Assembly (NCBI RefSeq): GCF_002234675.1
Contig: NC_019865.2
Span: 965,958 to 1,029,957, forward strand
Direction: 5' to 3'
DNA: 64,000 nucleotides
Origin: Oryzias latipes
Taxonomy: Eukaryota; Chordata; Actinopteri; Beloniformes; Adrianichthyidae
A program made the position numbers and the translations under genes. Shown here piece after piece: positions 1 to 11,925 of the stretch. Each line of letters starts with the position of its first letter. The stretch's first letter is position 1. The notes under the pieces were generated by a model. That model was not told the origin of the DNA. It worked only from the letters and a program-made list of their open reading frames with translations, and did no database searches.

Positions 1-87
1 TAGTAGTAGGTTTAGGGGTTGTCATCTGGACTTAGTTTTTAAAGTTAGAAAACGTTTCACCTCTTATCCAAGAGGCTTTGTGTAGAG

Positions 88-667
88 CAGGGTTCACCAA
101 CCTTTTTGAGGCCAAGGGCTATTTCATGGGCACCAAGTGGTATGAAGGGCGCCACTAAAAACCTCCTAGCCCCCCCCCCCAAAAAAAAAAAAAAACCAAC
201 ACAATTTGAGGACTTCCTTTTGTGTGGCCTATTTAAGCTAAACTTTTAAACCTTTAAAACTTTAACTTAATTTTAACTTTTTAAACATAAATGTAAATAA
301 AAACAGACAGGAATATTAATCCTCACATTAATCTTTACATTACATTAATCATAAGAATGTCCAGAAATTGTGTAATTTATTTGATCTATTTAAACTTTTG
401 TAATAGACCCTTACTTTTAGTGATTATTTTTTAAGTTATATTTGTTTACATATTTGGGTTTTCTTTGTCTACCTTTATCTCAGAATTGATATTGTTGTCA
501 TTGACAGACATGCCGTGGTTGTTTGTTGAATATTTGCTTCAATAAAAAAAAATATATATATTTTTTTGGGTGCATTCCCTGCGGGCGCCACAAGGGGTGC
601 TCGCGGGCGCCACAAGGGGTGCTCGCGGGCGCACTGGCGCCCGCGGGCACAGGGTTGGTGACCCCTG
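88..667. mobile_element. Non-autonomous hAT element inside the PLE
   Basis: Terminal inverted repeats CAGGGTTCACCAACC (from 88) and GGTTGGTGACCCCTG (to 667) are typical hAT ends. A perfect 8-bp target duplication, GTGTAGAG, lies at 80-87 and 668-675. The interior is AT-rich, with no transposase and a short tandem GC-rich segment (about 576-650) near the right end. It interrupts the PLE endonuclease sequence, so it is younger than the PLE. Confidence 0.9.
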
Positions 668-740
668 GTGTAGAGGTTGTTTGGTTTCTCCTACATACTG
701 TTCATTGCAGTTCTCTTTGCAGTGGATAGAAAACACAACA

Positions 741-1532
741 TTACTCTGTAGCTGGGAATTTTGTCCTTTGGATGAACCAGTTTTTGTCTGAGAGTATTAA
801 CTGGTTTGAGATGAACAGGTATGTTATGTTGTCTGAAAATCCTTTTAAGTTTTTCAGCCAGGCCTGAGATATAAGGAATTGAAATACTGTTCCCTTTCGG
901 CTCTTGTTCCTTCTTGTCTTGTTTTCCTGTATGTTGGGATCTGGTGAAAGCCCAGTCTGGATATCCACAGGTTCTGAGGGCGTGGCTGATGTGTTGCTCT
1001 TCTTTCCGTCAGAGCTTGTGGGCACCTCCTGGGCTCTGTGATGTAGTGTCCTGATAACGCCTAGTTTGTGCTGTAAAGGGTGGTTTGAGTCAAATAACAG
1101 GTACTGATCTGTGTGAGTCGGCTTCCTGTACACTTCAACCTGGAGCTGTCTGTCCTCTCCAATAATCACAGCACAGTCCAGAAAGGCTAGGGTGTTGTCC
1201 TTTGTGTCTTCCCTGGTGAACTTGATGTTATTGTCAACTGCGGTAATATGATCCGTGAAGGTCTCCAATTCCTGGATTTTGATCTTGACCCAAGTGTCGT
1301 CCACATATCTGAACCAGTGGCTTGGAGTGGTACCTGGGAAAGAGTCCAGGGATCTTCTCTCGACTTCTTCCATGTACAAGTTGGCCACAATGGGCGAGAT
1401 TGGAGAGACATCCAGTTTCAGGTCTGACTCCTCCCCCATGAGCGTATATATACCAGCTCTTTTACCAGCTATTTCCGAATTGACAAAGCCTTTTGGATAA
1501 CAGGTTAAACGTCTTCTAACTTTAACAACCAA
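741..1532 (-). pseudogene. Penelope-like reverse transcriptase fragment
   Basis: A 263-codon open stretch with RT palm features: the SPISPIVANLYMEEVE block, then the catalytic FRYVDDTW box (YVDD), then the YRKPTHTDQYL and HPLQHKLGVIRTL blocks shared by Penelope-like RTs. The N-terminal fingers region is absent and the open frame stops before the GIY-YIG piece. It is therefore a 5'-truncated, decayed remnant, not an active gene. Confidence 0.8.
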
Positions 1533-1562
1533 GTCCAGATGACAGCCCCTAAACCTACTGCT

Positions 1563-2070
1563 ATGATGGAATCAACCTGGATGAATCAGTCTTCATAGAC
1601 ATAATCAGACTACTGTCATTGTGTGTCCGGCTCAGTTCTGGACAGAAGATCAGGCGTTTCTTTAGTTCTGTGGAAACACACATGCTTTCATTTCTTCTGC
1701 TGCTATAAAGACAAACATGAGTGCAGCGTCTTCCCCTCTGTGCCCCCCCCCCCCCCCCCCCCAAACCCGCCCCCAGAAGGCGGAGTCGCAGAAAGAAAGT
1801 GTAGTCCTGCTCACAGCAGTTTCCTCCAACAATTAGAGGTTGTCTTTAAAATACAAACCTGATAGTCTAGATTTAGAGCAGGGGTGTCTGCTGCTGATTA
1901 CCTGGATCAGGTGTATTTAGCCAATGAAGAGCTTCAGGCTCAGGTGGAAGGCCGGCGGCGCTCGAGGCTTGGATTCTGACGGTGCAGCCGTAGAGGGAAC
2001 GTCACGCCTCCGTCTGACATCTTAGATTAAAAATGTTGACTTTCTTTCTGCCTCTTTGTTCTGTTTGCAG
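1563..2070 (+). other. trim33 intron segment, no gene seen
   Basis: Follows the PLE; contains a poly-C run near 1743-1763 and ends in the pyrimidine tract and acceptor TTTGCAG of the first visible trim33 exon. I see no other coding or RNA feature. Confidence 0.5.
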
Positions 2071-5000
2071 GTAATCTGGTCATTGAGAAACCCCCCCCAC
2101 CGACACAGCCCCACAGTGTGATGGTGGCGGGACCCCCCATCTCACCGGGTCAGGGTCTCCCCGGCAAACACCCGGGTCAGATCAACCTGGCTCAGCTGCG
2201 GCTGCAGCACATGCAGCATGCGGCCTACGCGCAGCAGAAGCAGCAGCAGCAGCAGCAGCAGCAGCAGATGCAGCAGCAGATGCGGTTGGCCTCTCAGATG
2301 TCCCAGCAGCACGCCCGGCAGGGCGGGGGCGGCCCCCCCCTGGTTCAGCAGGTACGGCAGGCGGTGGGCTGGTTGGACGTCACTGCAGGGTTCGGTTCCG
2401 TTTTCACGCGCCTCTTGTTTCCTCCCAGCCCCCGCGACTCATCAGTATGCAGCAGCTTCAGCGAGGACCCGGGGGCATGAACGGGGGGCCCGGCCCCCCC
2501 ATGTACCCTTCCTCCCATCACATGCGCCTGCCCGGCCCCCCCCAGAGCCGGATGGCGGCGGCTCAGCCCAGACCCAACGGCCAGCAGTATTCCTCCCTGA
2601 TGCAGCCTCAGTTACAGAGACAGGTCGGTACCGGGGAGGGGGGGTCAAAGCTCAGACTGCTGACAAGACAATTATTTACTGATTCATCTGTTTCCAAATC
2701 AGTTCAAACGAAGCGTCTTTAGTCTGAAAAGTCTCTGTTTTGTTCGGCTCCGTAGATACTATTTAATATATAATATAGTAAGGACTCTCCCTAATGATGT
2801 CATCAGTTTAACATCTGAACAACTAATGTGTAGCATTAATGGAGCAGCAGATTCATGCTCACTCATGCATTTTCTACATCACTATGTGCATGTAGTGTGT
2901 CACAGTTCTAGTGTAGAAAGTCCTCTGAACCCTTTCCTCGCGATGTGATGAAGGAGGAAGAACCTCAGCGGTCCAGCCCCATAGACAAACTTCAAAAAGC
3001 TGCTCCAACAAGAACGTTTCAGGATCCAGATGGAGAAACGATCACTGCAACATCTCGGGATGTTCAGCTCCATACTAAAACCGACAGAACGGGTCATTGA
3101 TGTCTCTATGACAGACCGCCCTCTGCAGGTCACTAGGGGTATTACAGAGATGCAAAAGGCTGAAAACGGATCATTAAAGCCCCACTTGGAATCCGGCGGT
3201 GTTGTCTGCACCAACGGGTTGCGCCCACAACTCAGAGGGGAATTTCTGATGAACTCCTGCCGTTCTGCAGAAACTATGTCCTGAAAACGACACAGGTTTT
3301 TGGATTTTGGCATAATCATAACTTAAAGACCAATGGGAACACTTTAACCCTTGTGCTATCCTATGGGGTCCAGATGACCCGATCCTTCCATTGACGTGTT
3401 CTCCCTACCATGACAAAGGTGGATAAAGGTGGAAAGATTTCATGTAATCCATGGACACCAGTGAAGATCACAAATCATTGAAGAAAAAAGGTTCAGAGCA
3501 CTGTCTAGTGGGTCTAGATGACCCAACTCCCAACGTTAAAGTGCCTAGGATAGCACAAGGGATACAGAAAGATCAAAGATGATCGGAGTGGGACTTTAAG
3601 GAACAATGAGCTTGATTAAAATCCCTTTTTGTCTTTTAAGTGGGTTTTTGCTTCTGTGCCATATAGGATTTCTTTGTCTGATCATGTAAAGCAGTAGCTG
3701 TGATCACGTGTAGGGACATGCACGTCTAAAATGGCATTCATGTCAAACGTCCCTCATCTCTAACGGTGAAATCCAACTTTTGACAGAGACAAATCTGTTT
3801 GTGAGGCTCTTCAGGACAAACCTGAGAACATATTTTAGGAACCAGACCTAAAAAGTGAATTCCCCCTCTTGCTTCAGCCTTGGAGCCTGAACAGCTGGTG
3901 CTGGTACATGACAGACCCACCGCAGAAAGCAGACCTGCTACATTTCAAACATCAGCTGCTGCTTTCACTGCTGCTCCGACAGTTTCCTCCAGACACAGCA
4001 TGACAGAGGTTTTCTAGATGTGGGACGGGGACAGTGAAACCTCCATGACATCCTTTTCTTGTGTCCAGATGTCTGTAGAATCTGAGATGAGCCACCAAAG
4101 GTTTCGTTTCTTACTTCAATCAGGGGTTTGGCACCTTTCCTTTCTTGTCATTCGTGTTTGTTGTGTAGCATGTGCGCTCGCTCACCTGCATGATCATCAA
4201 TCTTTTTCCTGCGCCTCCATTTCGTCGTCGTGTGTTCAGAGGAAAAGGTGACGCTCCTCATACTTTCTCTCCACCCTCTCTTTCACGCGCAGCATTCCAA
4301 CCCGGGGCATGCTGGTCCCTTCCCGGTGGCATCTTTGCATAACGCCAACCCCACCAGTCCCACCAGTGCCAGCATGGCAGGAGCCCACGCTCACCGCGGA
4401 CCCGCCAGCCCGGTCATCGGCCCCATCGAGCTGATCCCCTCCGTCACCAACCCCGAGAACCTTCCCTGCCTTCCAGAGATCCCACCCATTCAGGTCTGCA
4501 CCACTCTGGAGCGTGTGCACGACACTGAAGAGAGGGAAGGGAGGCGTCGGACGCTTTTGTCATGTCCTGAAGAAGCACAGAGACCCTCCTCCTCCTCAGA
4601 GCTTCCTAACCTCCTCTGGCAGCTTTGCTAATTCTTCCTCTGACATTTCCAGCTGGAAGACGCAGGTTCCAGTAACCTTGGACACATCCTGTCTCGTTAC
4701 ATCACGGCGAGCACGCAGCTTCACCTGGGCGCCGCCGACCTGAACACGTCTCCAGGGTTACCCACTCTGTCTCCCGGGTCCTCGGGTACGTTGAGGCAGC
4801 TTTGTGAGCTTTGCTCAGGTGAGCAGCTGCATGACCTGCTGCACTTCTGCCTGCAGGTGTGTCCAACGCTCACACGCCAGCACGGCCCTCCAGCACATCC
4901 AGCACAGGAAGCAGGGGCAGGTACGGCATGCAGCTGTTACCATGACAACAGCCTAACCATTGTTTTAGCTAACGCTCATTACATCTTATTCAGTTCTTTA

Positions 5001-8000
5001 AAAAAATAAACAAATTGGGGTTTTGCACAATTTTCTCCCTCGTGATGCAATATTTACAGCTTATTATGGGATACATGGGACATTTCCGAATCCCGCGGTC
5101 ATGGGAAAGACGTTAATTTACAAAACAGGCGTTGTTGGTTAACTGAAACCTATGGTTGGATTTTGGTTCCTGTTCAGACTCCTAGAACGGACAAAGGAGC
5201 AACGTTGATGATTTTTCAAAGCGTTGGTGGTTGGATGAGCAGAAACGAAAACGTTTGACCACTGAAGCTGCAGGACAGACGTGAGCCAAGCCATTACAAC
5301 TATCAGGACCTCCTGAAATGTTTCCCCCATAAAGACGATGTATAAAACCAAGAACGACGGCGACCGATGAAGACAAAAGCGTCGGTCAAAGATGCTCCTC
5401 TGGTTGTGAACATAGAAACGTCCAGGAGTGGAATGAGATTTTACAAACCCTTCTTTGTTTTAGCTGTAGTTCTGCGGGAAGGATGGGACCTGGAGGCGGA
5501 GCCACTGCAGACCCGGTCAGAGTGAAGAAGGAGCCGGGTTCAGAGGACAGTTCCAGCTGCACGGCGTCGTCTCTGAAGACGGAGCGGGGCAAAGACTCTG
5601 GCAGGAGTGCCTGCATGGTACCGTCGTGTCTGAGAATGACATCACGTATGACGCCTTCCAGGTGAGCTTCAGCCGTAACGCAGGTGTGTCCGACTGTCCC
5701 TGCAGATGAGCAGTCCAGAGAGCAGCCCGCGGGGGGCCGCATCCACGGGCCCGGACGGTTCCAGGGGACTCGGGGAGCGGATCAAAACCGAGCCAGAGAC
5801 GGAGACACCGTGTTCTGAGCTGAACGGCATCGGCGCCGCCTCCACCGCAACCACGTCTACCTCCACGGAGCGCAGCCACGGCAAGCCCAAGCTTCTGCTC
5901 ACCAACGGGAACGCAGGCAAGGAGGCGGAGACCAGCAGGGGCGGAGCATCTGAGGGGAACCATGGGGGCAGAGAGGACGACCCCAACGAAGACTGGTGCG
6001 CAGTCTGCATCAACGGGGGCGACCTCCTCTGCTGTGACAACTGCCCCAAAGTGTTCCACATGAAATGCCACGTCCCCACCATCAAAATCTTCCCCAAGTA
6101 AGCCCCTCCCCTCTGTGTCCACGCCTGGCGGCTCACACCCAGATGCCTCCAGCCTCCTCACTTCGTTCTGTGTTGCAGGGGGGACTTTCTCTGCACTTTC
6201 TGCCGGAGTCTGAGCGTCCCTGAAATCGAGTACTGTGACGACAACAAAAGAATCAAAGGGGAGCAGAGCCTGAACCCTGAAGACCAACGGGTGAGTCCAC
6301 GCCTCCCGGAAGAAGCTCCTCTGGAATATTGCAGCCTTTGAAACATCTGTTCTGTCGTTCTGCAGAGATGTGAGCGCGTCCTGCTGTACATCTTCTGTCA
6401 TGAGCTCAGCATGGGCTTCAGGGAACCCGTTCCCAGCTCTGTAAGTTCTGCCGCTCCTCCCTGTAAAGTCCAGGCTGCTGCTTAAATGGCTTTTTCAGGC
6501 CTTTATTTGCCAGTTTTAGTTCACGCTATAGCATGTGCTAAGCACAAACCCAGAAGACGGAGAAAGAACGTCTCAGCTTTTCTTCACATTCAAACATTAA
6601 ATGTCGTCCAGAATTGTTGTTTATTTAGCTTCTTCTCAAACCTAAACATCCGTTTCTCTTTGTGGTTTTGCTGTAAAAAAACAGACCGTCTCTAACCTGC
6701 TGGTTTGAACTTAGGTGCCCAACTACTACAAGATCATTAAGCAGCCCATGGACCTGAAGAAGGTGAAGAAGAAGCTGCAGTTACGGAGCTCCCAGTACTA
6801 CAAATCTGTCCAGGAGTTTGTGTCGGACATGCGCCTTATCTTCAAAAACTGTGCGGAGTACAATGAGGTGAGCAGCATGAGTTTTCAGGGAATGCCTTTC
6901 CTCCTGAGAGCATGCTAACAGCAGACCATGAATGAACCCGTCCTCCATGGAATGAAGGTCTTCTTCTCTACCTGCTCCTACTGACGCAGCTGAAGCTGTC
7001 CTCTAGCTTCATGCATGTTCTAACACAGGATTTCAAGAGGCAGCATCGCCATGACTTCGTTAACCGCCCCACTACTAGGGATGGGTACCATGTGGATCTT
7101 AGCCGGCGCTGGACTGGTACTTTTGAGACGGTTCCAGTCCATAACTGGTGCTTGAAACTGTGCTTCAAAAATGAATTGGGAAAAAAACAAAACAATGTTT
7201 GAAAATGATTCGCTGAAATGAAGCACCAACATCTGCATTTGTACCAGTAGTTCCGTTATACATCTGTACTGGTAGTTCCGTACACGTCAGTACCGGTAGT
7301 TCCGTTATACGTCTGTACCAGTAGTTCCGTTATACGTCTGTACCAGTAGTTCCGTTATACGTCTCTACCAGTAGTTCCGTTATACGTCTGTACCAGTAGT
7401 TCCGTTATACGTCTGTATCAGTAGTTCCGTTATACGTCTGTACCAGTAGTTCCGTTATACGTCTGTACCAGTAGTTCCGTACACGTCTGTACCGGTAGTT
7501 CCGTACACGTCTGTACCGGTAGTTCTGTACACGTCTGTACCGGTAGTTCAATACACGTCTGTACCGGTAGTTCCGTTATACGTCTGTACCGGTAGTTCTG
7601 TTATACGTCTGTACCGTTAGTTCCGTTATACGTCTGTACCAGTAGTTCTGTACACGTCTGTACCGGTAGTTCTGTACACGTCTGTACCGGTAGTTCAATA
7701 CACGTCTGTACCGGTAGTTCCGTTATACGTCTGTACCGTTAGTTCCGTTATACGTCTGTACCAGTAGTTCTGTACACGTCTGTACCGGTAGTTCAATACA
7801 CGTCTGTATTGGTAGTTCCGCACACCTCTGGATTGGTAGTTTATACACGTCTGTACCGGTAGTTTTGTATACGTCTGTGCCAGTAGGTCTGTACGCGTCT
7901 GTACCGGTAGTTCTGTACACGTCTGTACAGGTAGTTCCGTACACATCATTACAGGTACGTCTGTACTGGTAGTTCAGTGTATTTCAGTACCAACCAGGTT

Positions 8001-10861
8001 ATGAGTCTGGGTACCCATCCCTACTCATCCCTACTGGAGGGAGGGGCTGCCGTGCCTCTGCACCAGAACATGTTTGATTCGTCCGTTTCTGATTTAATGT
8101 GATGTTGTTTCCTATTTGAATTTTCTGTTTGAGGCATCAAAGAATTGAAGACCTCATCTTAACTAGACCACGCTGATACCAAACAGAACCCGTTTAAACT
8201 TTAGCACGTCTGGAAACAGACCAAAAACAGTCCACTGGCCACATGGTGCACTAAATCATGAGGAAATGCAGACTCGGCCTTCAAGCAGATGGACTCGGCG
8301 TCTCTACTGGTTTGTGGAACAGCGGCTCAACAAACGAGATTTTTAACCAAAGAAAACCAAAGATCTGACCCAAATCTCCAGAGGATCCAGAGGTAGAGAT
8401 TCTAACTAAAGAATAGAGGTGTTTATTCTTAAACCGCTGAAGTTTTGTGGGAAAGCTGCTGCTCTGGGTTTCATTCCTTCCTGTCAGTAGTTGTTTTCTT
8501 CCTGCAGGGCCTTTGGTGTCAAATTGTTGGAGTTTGTTTCCTAAATTGTTTTTCTCTCTACCGTCAGCGTTTGCTCTAACACGTCCCTTTAATCCGGTAA
8601 AATAATCTGTTTGAACCGGAAGGGTCTGGGTTGAGCTGTTGGTCTTCAGCTTGATGTTTTATAAACAAACTGACGTTTACAGGAACCGGCGGTGGCGTCT
8701 GTAACGCACCAACGCGTGTGAAACGGTCGGTTCATCTCGATTTAAAACCTCTGTGACGATGAAAAACAAGCGGCAGCACTCTGAGAAGCTGCTTTGTGCC
8801 GAGTCAGGATGCTGTCGCCGCGTCATGCTAAGCCGTAAAGAGAAACATCCAGCAGACCGTGGCGAGGTTAGAAAACACAAACTGAAGCTGCGGCTCAGCT
8901 GATGGGGCGGAGCTTCTCCTTTCTCTGTGGAGGAGGACCGGAGGAACAGCCTCAGGAGCCCGGTAGAGCCTGGACCGCGGGTGGGAGGAGAACCAGCAGC
9001 CTAACCGTCTCAGGACCTGAGCTGGCATTTGCTGTTGTCTGTAGGGTGGGGGCTTTCTGTGGAAGAGGTTGGAGGATCAATTCCCCTTTATTTCACCAGA
9101 TACCTTTCCGAAGAAGGGCAAACCGCGACAGGCCCTGGGGCCGTTTTAAAGCTTTTGCTGTAGATTAGAAAATGGTTACGGAAGATTTCCAGAACTTCTG
9201 GAGCTCGATCCAGTACCTAAAATAACAGAACTTCTGTAAAATAAAAGGGAAAAGGTCAACAGATGAAAACAAGTTGATTTAATTTCAATAAAAAGCCTCA
9301 TGGACGTTGAAAACGTCCGGAGAAAGACTTTCAAAATAAAAGTCCTGCAGCACCGTTTCATGTTCAGAACTTTGCTGATGGTTCTCTGAACATGGTTTCA
9401 AGCATTGCTGTGGAGAAAGCGTCCGAACAGACGAACCGCCCCATTGTGGGTTTGATCCTGCTGTTAATGCTGCTGGTTTGGTGTCCTCAGCCTGTCCTGC
9501 AGCCCCCCCCTGCAGAGACAGACGTCCCTCCTGTGATGATCTAACCTGCTTTTGCTGTGACCTTCTCTTCCTCGCTGCTTCACGGTCTTTGATGTAATGT
9601 CGTTGCCCCCTTTAGATGTCTCGAATAATCCAGGTTTATGATGAGGAGAAAGAGATTAATCCACAGGTAAGCTCAGGTACCTGTTTCCTCCCACTGAGGC
9701 TCCTAGAAAGGTTTTTCCACTTCAAACTGTGATGAGGGGGGGGGTCGGGAAGGGATGCCGTGAATTAATAGTCGTCCTTTCAGGGTCCGTTTGACCCGTT
9801 TGATGAAGCGGGATCCGTTTTTGATCCCGTTAGTTTGATTCCAACCCCTCCGAATCGCTGGTTCTGCCAAAGCCACGAACCAATCAGATTAATTCATGTG
9901 AGGTTATGAAACCAGCAAATATGGTGGTTGGTTCTGATCCAAATCCATCTAAGTCATGATTCAAAGGGAAATTTACACAAAGAAAAGATGCATTCTAAAA
10001 ATAATAAAAGAATTTGGTTTATATCAGAATAGTTTATTTTCCATCTTTTACCTGAGGATTGATTTGATCTGATGCACTGATTATTATTGGATGTCGTCCC
10101 GATCAGTGGTGACACTGAGCATGTGCAGTAGCCTCCTGGTTCCTCTGCGCTTCAGTTGAGCCTTTCTTTCTGTTTGAACACATCTGGTTCCTGTATTTTC
10201 CATCATTCCAGAGAAACGAAGGCGCTCTGCTCTTTGTCATCTTAGTTCAGTTGTGACTCCGCCCACATCAGTGAAGGTTGACTTCTTCCTCAGATGAAGG
10301 AACTTCAGCCGCATCTTTTGGGCGCTAAAGCTAAAAACCTTTTTAAAGGTTTATGTTGGAACAGAAGGAGAGAAAATGAAAATGCTGCAGATGGATGAAG
10401 GTCTGATGGTGGAAAAACGTCATGGAGCCGCAGTGGGACAGGAAGGCAGAATATTCCTGCTCTGCTCAGCAAGGTTGAGGTGGGGCCGCCTCCCCGCAAG
10501 ACTTTTAACCAGGTTTAATTTGTCTCCTCGTTCTCCTCCTCCTCACCCTTCCTCTCCAAACCCACTCACTGGTGCTCTCAAACCTTCTCCCTCCTCTTTC
10601 ACCGCTCCCACTTTCTCCTCCCTCCTCTTCCTCCTCCGGCAGGCCGGGTCGGAGATGGCCATTTCCGGGAAGGCGGTGGGTCTGTACTTTGAGGAGAAGC
10701 TGCAGGAGATGTTCCCGGGCCAGAACTTCCCCGAAACTCCAGAAGCCGAGCCCCCGGATGAGAAGGAGCGGGAGGAGGAGACGGAGGACTCGGAGGACGA
10801 CTTCATACAGCCCCGACGCAAGCGGTTGAAAACGGACGAGAAGGTGGTCCACATCAAATAG
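2071..10861 (+). CDS. trim33: TRIM33 (TIF1-gamma) C-terminal two thirds, 12 exons in view
   Basis: Transcriptional intermediary factor: a nuclear E3 ligase and chromatin reader acting on SMAD4/TGF-beta signalling. Exons: 2071-2351, 2429-2623, 4293-4493, 4653-4785, 4857-4920, 5464-5617, 5706-6097, 6179-6290, 6366-6440, 6715-6867, 9616-9666, 10643-10861. All junctions are GT-AG and phases match, giving about 675 residues. Seen in order: the linker block [20 protein letters not shown] with a Gln run; [14 protein letters not shown]; sumoylation-type VKKEP and IKTEPE; a C4HC3 PHD finger (EDWCAVC, LLCCDNC, FHMKCH, CTFC) in exons 7-8; a bromodomain ([14 protein letters not shown]) in exons 9-12; and the basic tail [11 protein letters not shown] ending VHIK. 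The 51-nt exon favours TRIM33 over TRIM24. The 5' exons (RING, B-boxes, coiled coil) are outside the window. Confidence 0.95.
3174..3599. mobile_element. MITE family A, copy 1 (trim33 intron)
   Basis: Ends TTAAAGCCCCACTTGGAATC and GATCGGAGTGGGACTTTAA are imperfect inverted repeats. Interior words such as CACAACTC..GAGG..AATTTCTGATGA and GTTCTGCAGAAACTATGTC recur on the opposite strand in the copy at 49982-50589. No coding capacity. A second MITE lies inside it at 3348-3561. Confidence 0.7.
3348..3561. mobile_element. Small MITE nested in MITE-A copy 1
   Basis: Near-perfect inverted ends CCCTTGTGCTATCCTA and TAGGATAGCACAAGGG bound 214 bp with no coding capacity. The left end is preceded by TTAA; the right flank is not TTAA, so the target duplication is unclear. 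Confidence 0.75.
7076..8023. mobile_element. Non-autonomous DNA element with internal minisatellite (trim33 intron)
   Basis: 14-bp inverted ends, TAGGGATGGGTACC at 7076 and GGTACCCATCCCTA to 8023. Most of the interior is the tandem array at 7236-7985. No transposase and no clear target duplication, so the superfamily is not assigned. Confidence 0.65.
7236..7985. repeat. 24/25-bp minisatellite
   Basis: About 30 tandem units of the type GTAGTTCCGTTATACGTCTG followed by TACCA (25 bp), mixed with a 24-bp variant GTAGTTCCGTACACGTCTG plus TACCG. Variant types alternate in blocks. The array lies wholly inside the element at 7076-8023. Confidence 0.9.
8024..9615 (+). other. trim33 intron, no further feature seen
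   Basis: Unique-looking intronic sequence between the repeat-bearing element and the 51-nt exon. Short open frames around 8900-9170 have no recognisable motif or splice structure. Confidence 0.4.
9616..9666 (+). other. trim33: trim33 alternative 17-codon bromodomain exon
   Basis: A 51-nt, phase-0 exon (acceptor TTTAG, donor GTAAGC) encoding [17 protein letters not shown]. It sits where the mammalian TRIM33 alpha isoform carries an extra 17 residues in the bromodomain that the beta isoform lacks. Being a multiple of three, it can be skipped without changing frame: 6715-6867 joins in frame to either 9616 or 10643. Confidence 0.85.
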
Positions 10862-11199
10862 TGACTGAACCAGGAGTGAAGACCGTCTTCCCGCCTCCCT
10901 CACTCCCGTTTCTTCAGGAAGAGGAGGAGAGCTCCTCACAAACAGCGGTTCATCCTACGGTTGCCTTTGGAAGAACTCCCATCTACAACATTGTACAGAC
11001 GATGAAGCTGGACTGGTTTTGCAGTAGTGGACTTTGGGTTGTTTTTCTTATCCCTTTGTAGATTCATGTGATTCTTTTCCCTCAATCCCGTGTTCTGTTT
11101 GCTGTATCATACGCTTTGAGATGACTGTGGAGATGTTCTGTAAATAAGAGACGGCCCCTCTGAAGATATTCTACGCTATGGATGTTTTAGTGCGTCGTC

Positions 11200-11205
11200 A
11201 ATAAA
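11200..11205 (+). other. trim33: trim33 poly(A) signal
   Basis: AATAAA about 340 bases after the trim33 stop codon, followed by a T/G-rich stretch. This implies a 3' UTR of roughly 10862-11225. Confidence 0.7.
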
Positions 11206-11215
11206 ACTTGTTGAG

Positions 11216-11900
11216 ATATATGGCAGTCGGTTCAGATGTCAGCATGCTGTTCCCGTCTTTGGTGGATCCAGAGGAGCTGAAGATGCTCCGTGAAGGACGG
11301 CCCGGTTCCCTTCAGCCGTAGACCCGTCACATCCGGACCGCCTGCAGAAAGGAGCTCTGATTCTGCTGGGCTGACACAAACTTTGGGGTTTTTGTTGTTT
11401 TCGCTGACATCAGCATGATGAGTCGGCTGATTTTCTGCTGACCTGAAGATCTTTTGAAGAAAATGCTGAAATCCTTCCTGGACTTTGTCTCTGCCGCTCC
11501 TCTGGTTCTGCTCGGTTTTATTGCATTTGTGTCCAAATGTCTGCAAACTTCACAGGAACTGACGGACGTTTGGCTCCGGGTAAAGTTGACCCGTTTAGCG
11601 TCTTTGATCTGAACGTTTGAGGAACCTCAGCGACTGTTTCTCAGAACTGATCACAGTTGTTTTACAGACGAAGGCGAGTTTAGCGAAGCCTCTTGAAATG
11701 TGAAGCGTGTGTGTGAAAGGATTTGTTCCACGAAAGCGCTTCCACTGCAAAACTTTAATAATTCCAGTATGACCTGATTCAAATGTTTAATGACAACAAA
11801 AACATTTAAAAATCATGAAAGGCGTCATTTTTTTCTAAAACATTAAAGAAAATACGATTTTTAAATGGCAGAACGCTCTTATTTTGAAAGTCCCGTTTGT
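11216..11900. other. Intergenic spacer trim33-slc66a1, no gene seen
   Basis: Short unsupported open frames only. AT-rich toward the right, then the slc66a1 promoter region. Confidence 0.4.
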
Positions 11901-11925
11901 TTTAAAGGACTGTCACATGAGCCTC

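Larger units (their letters stand above)
1..1562 (-). mobile_element. Penelope-like retroelement (PLE), degenerate, inverted ends
   Basis: Read on the minus strand, the element carries a reverse-transcriptase C-terminal half followed by the start of a GIY-YIG-type endonuclease (motif YVGETKQPLH near 690-730). This RT plus GIY-YIG order defines Penelope-like elements. The first ~80 bases are an imperfect inverted copy of the last ~80 (about 4-80 against 1485-1561), matching the inverted terminal pieces typical of PLE insertions. The 5' RT part is missing, and the endonuclease is cut by a hAT insertion at 88-667. The left edge may extend beyond the window. It probably lies in an intron of trim33 and is dead. 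Confidence 0.82.

Noticed and set aside
5517-6401. Minus-strand 294-codon open frame
   Set aside because: Antisense to trim33 exons encoding the PHD region; no motif of its own.
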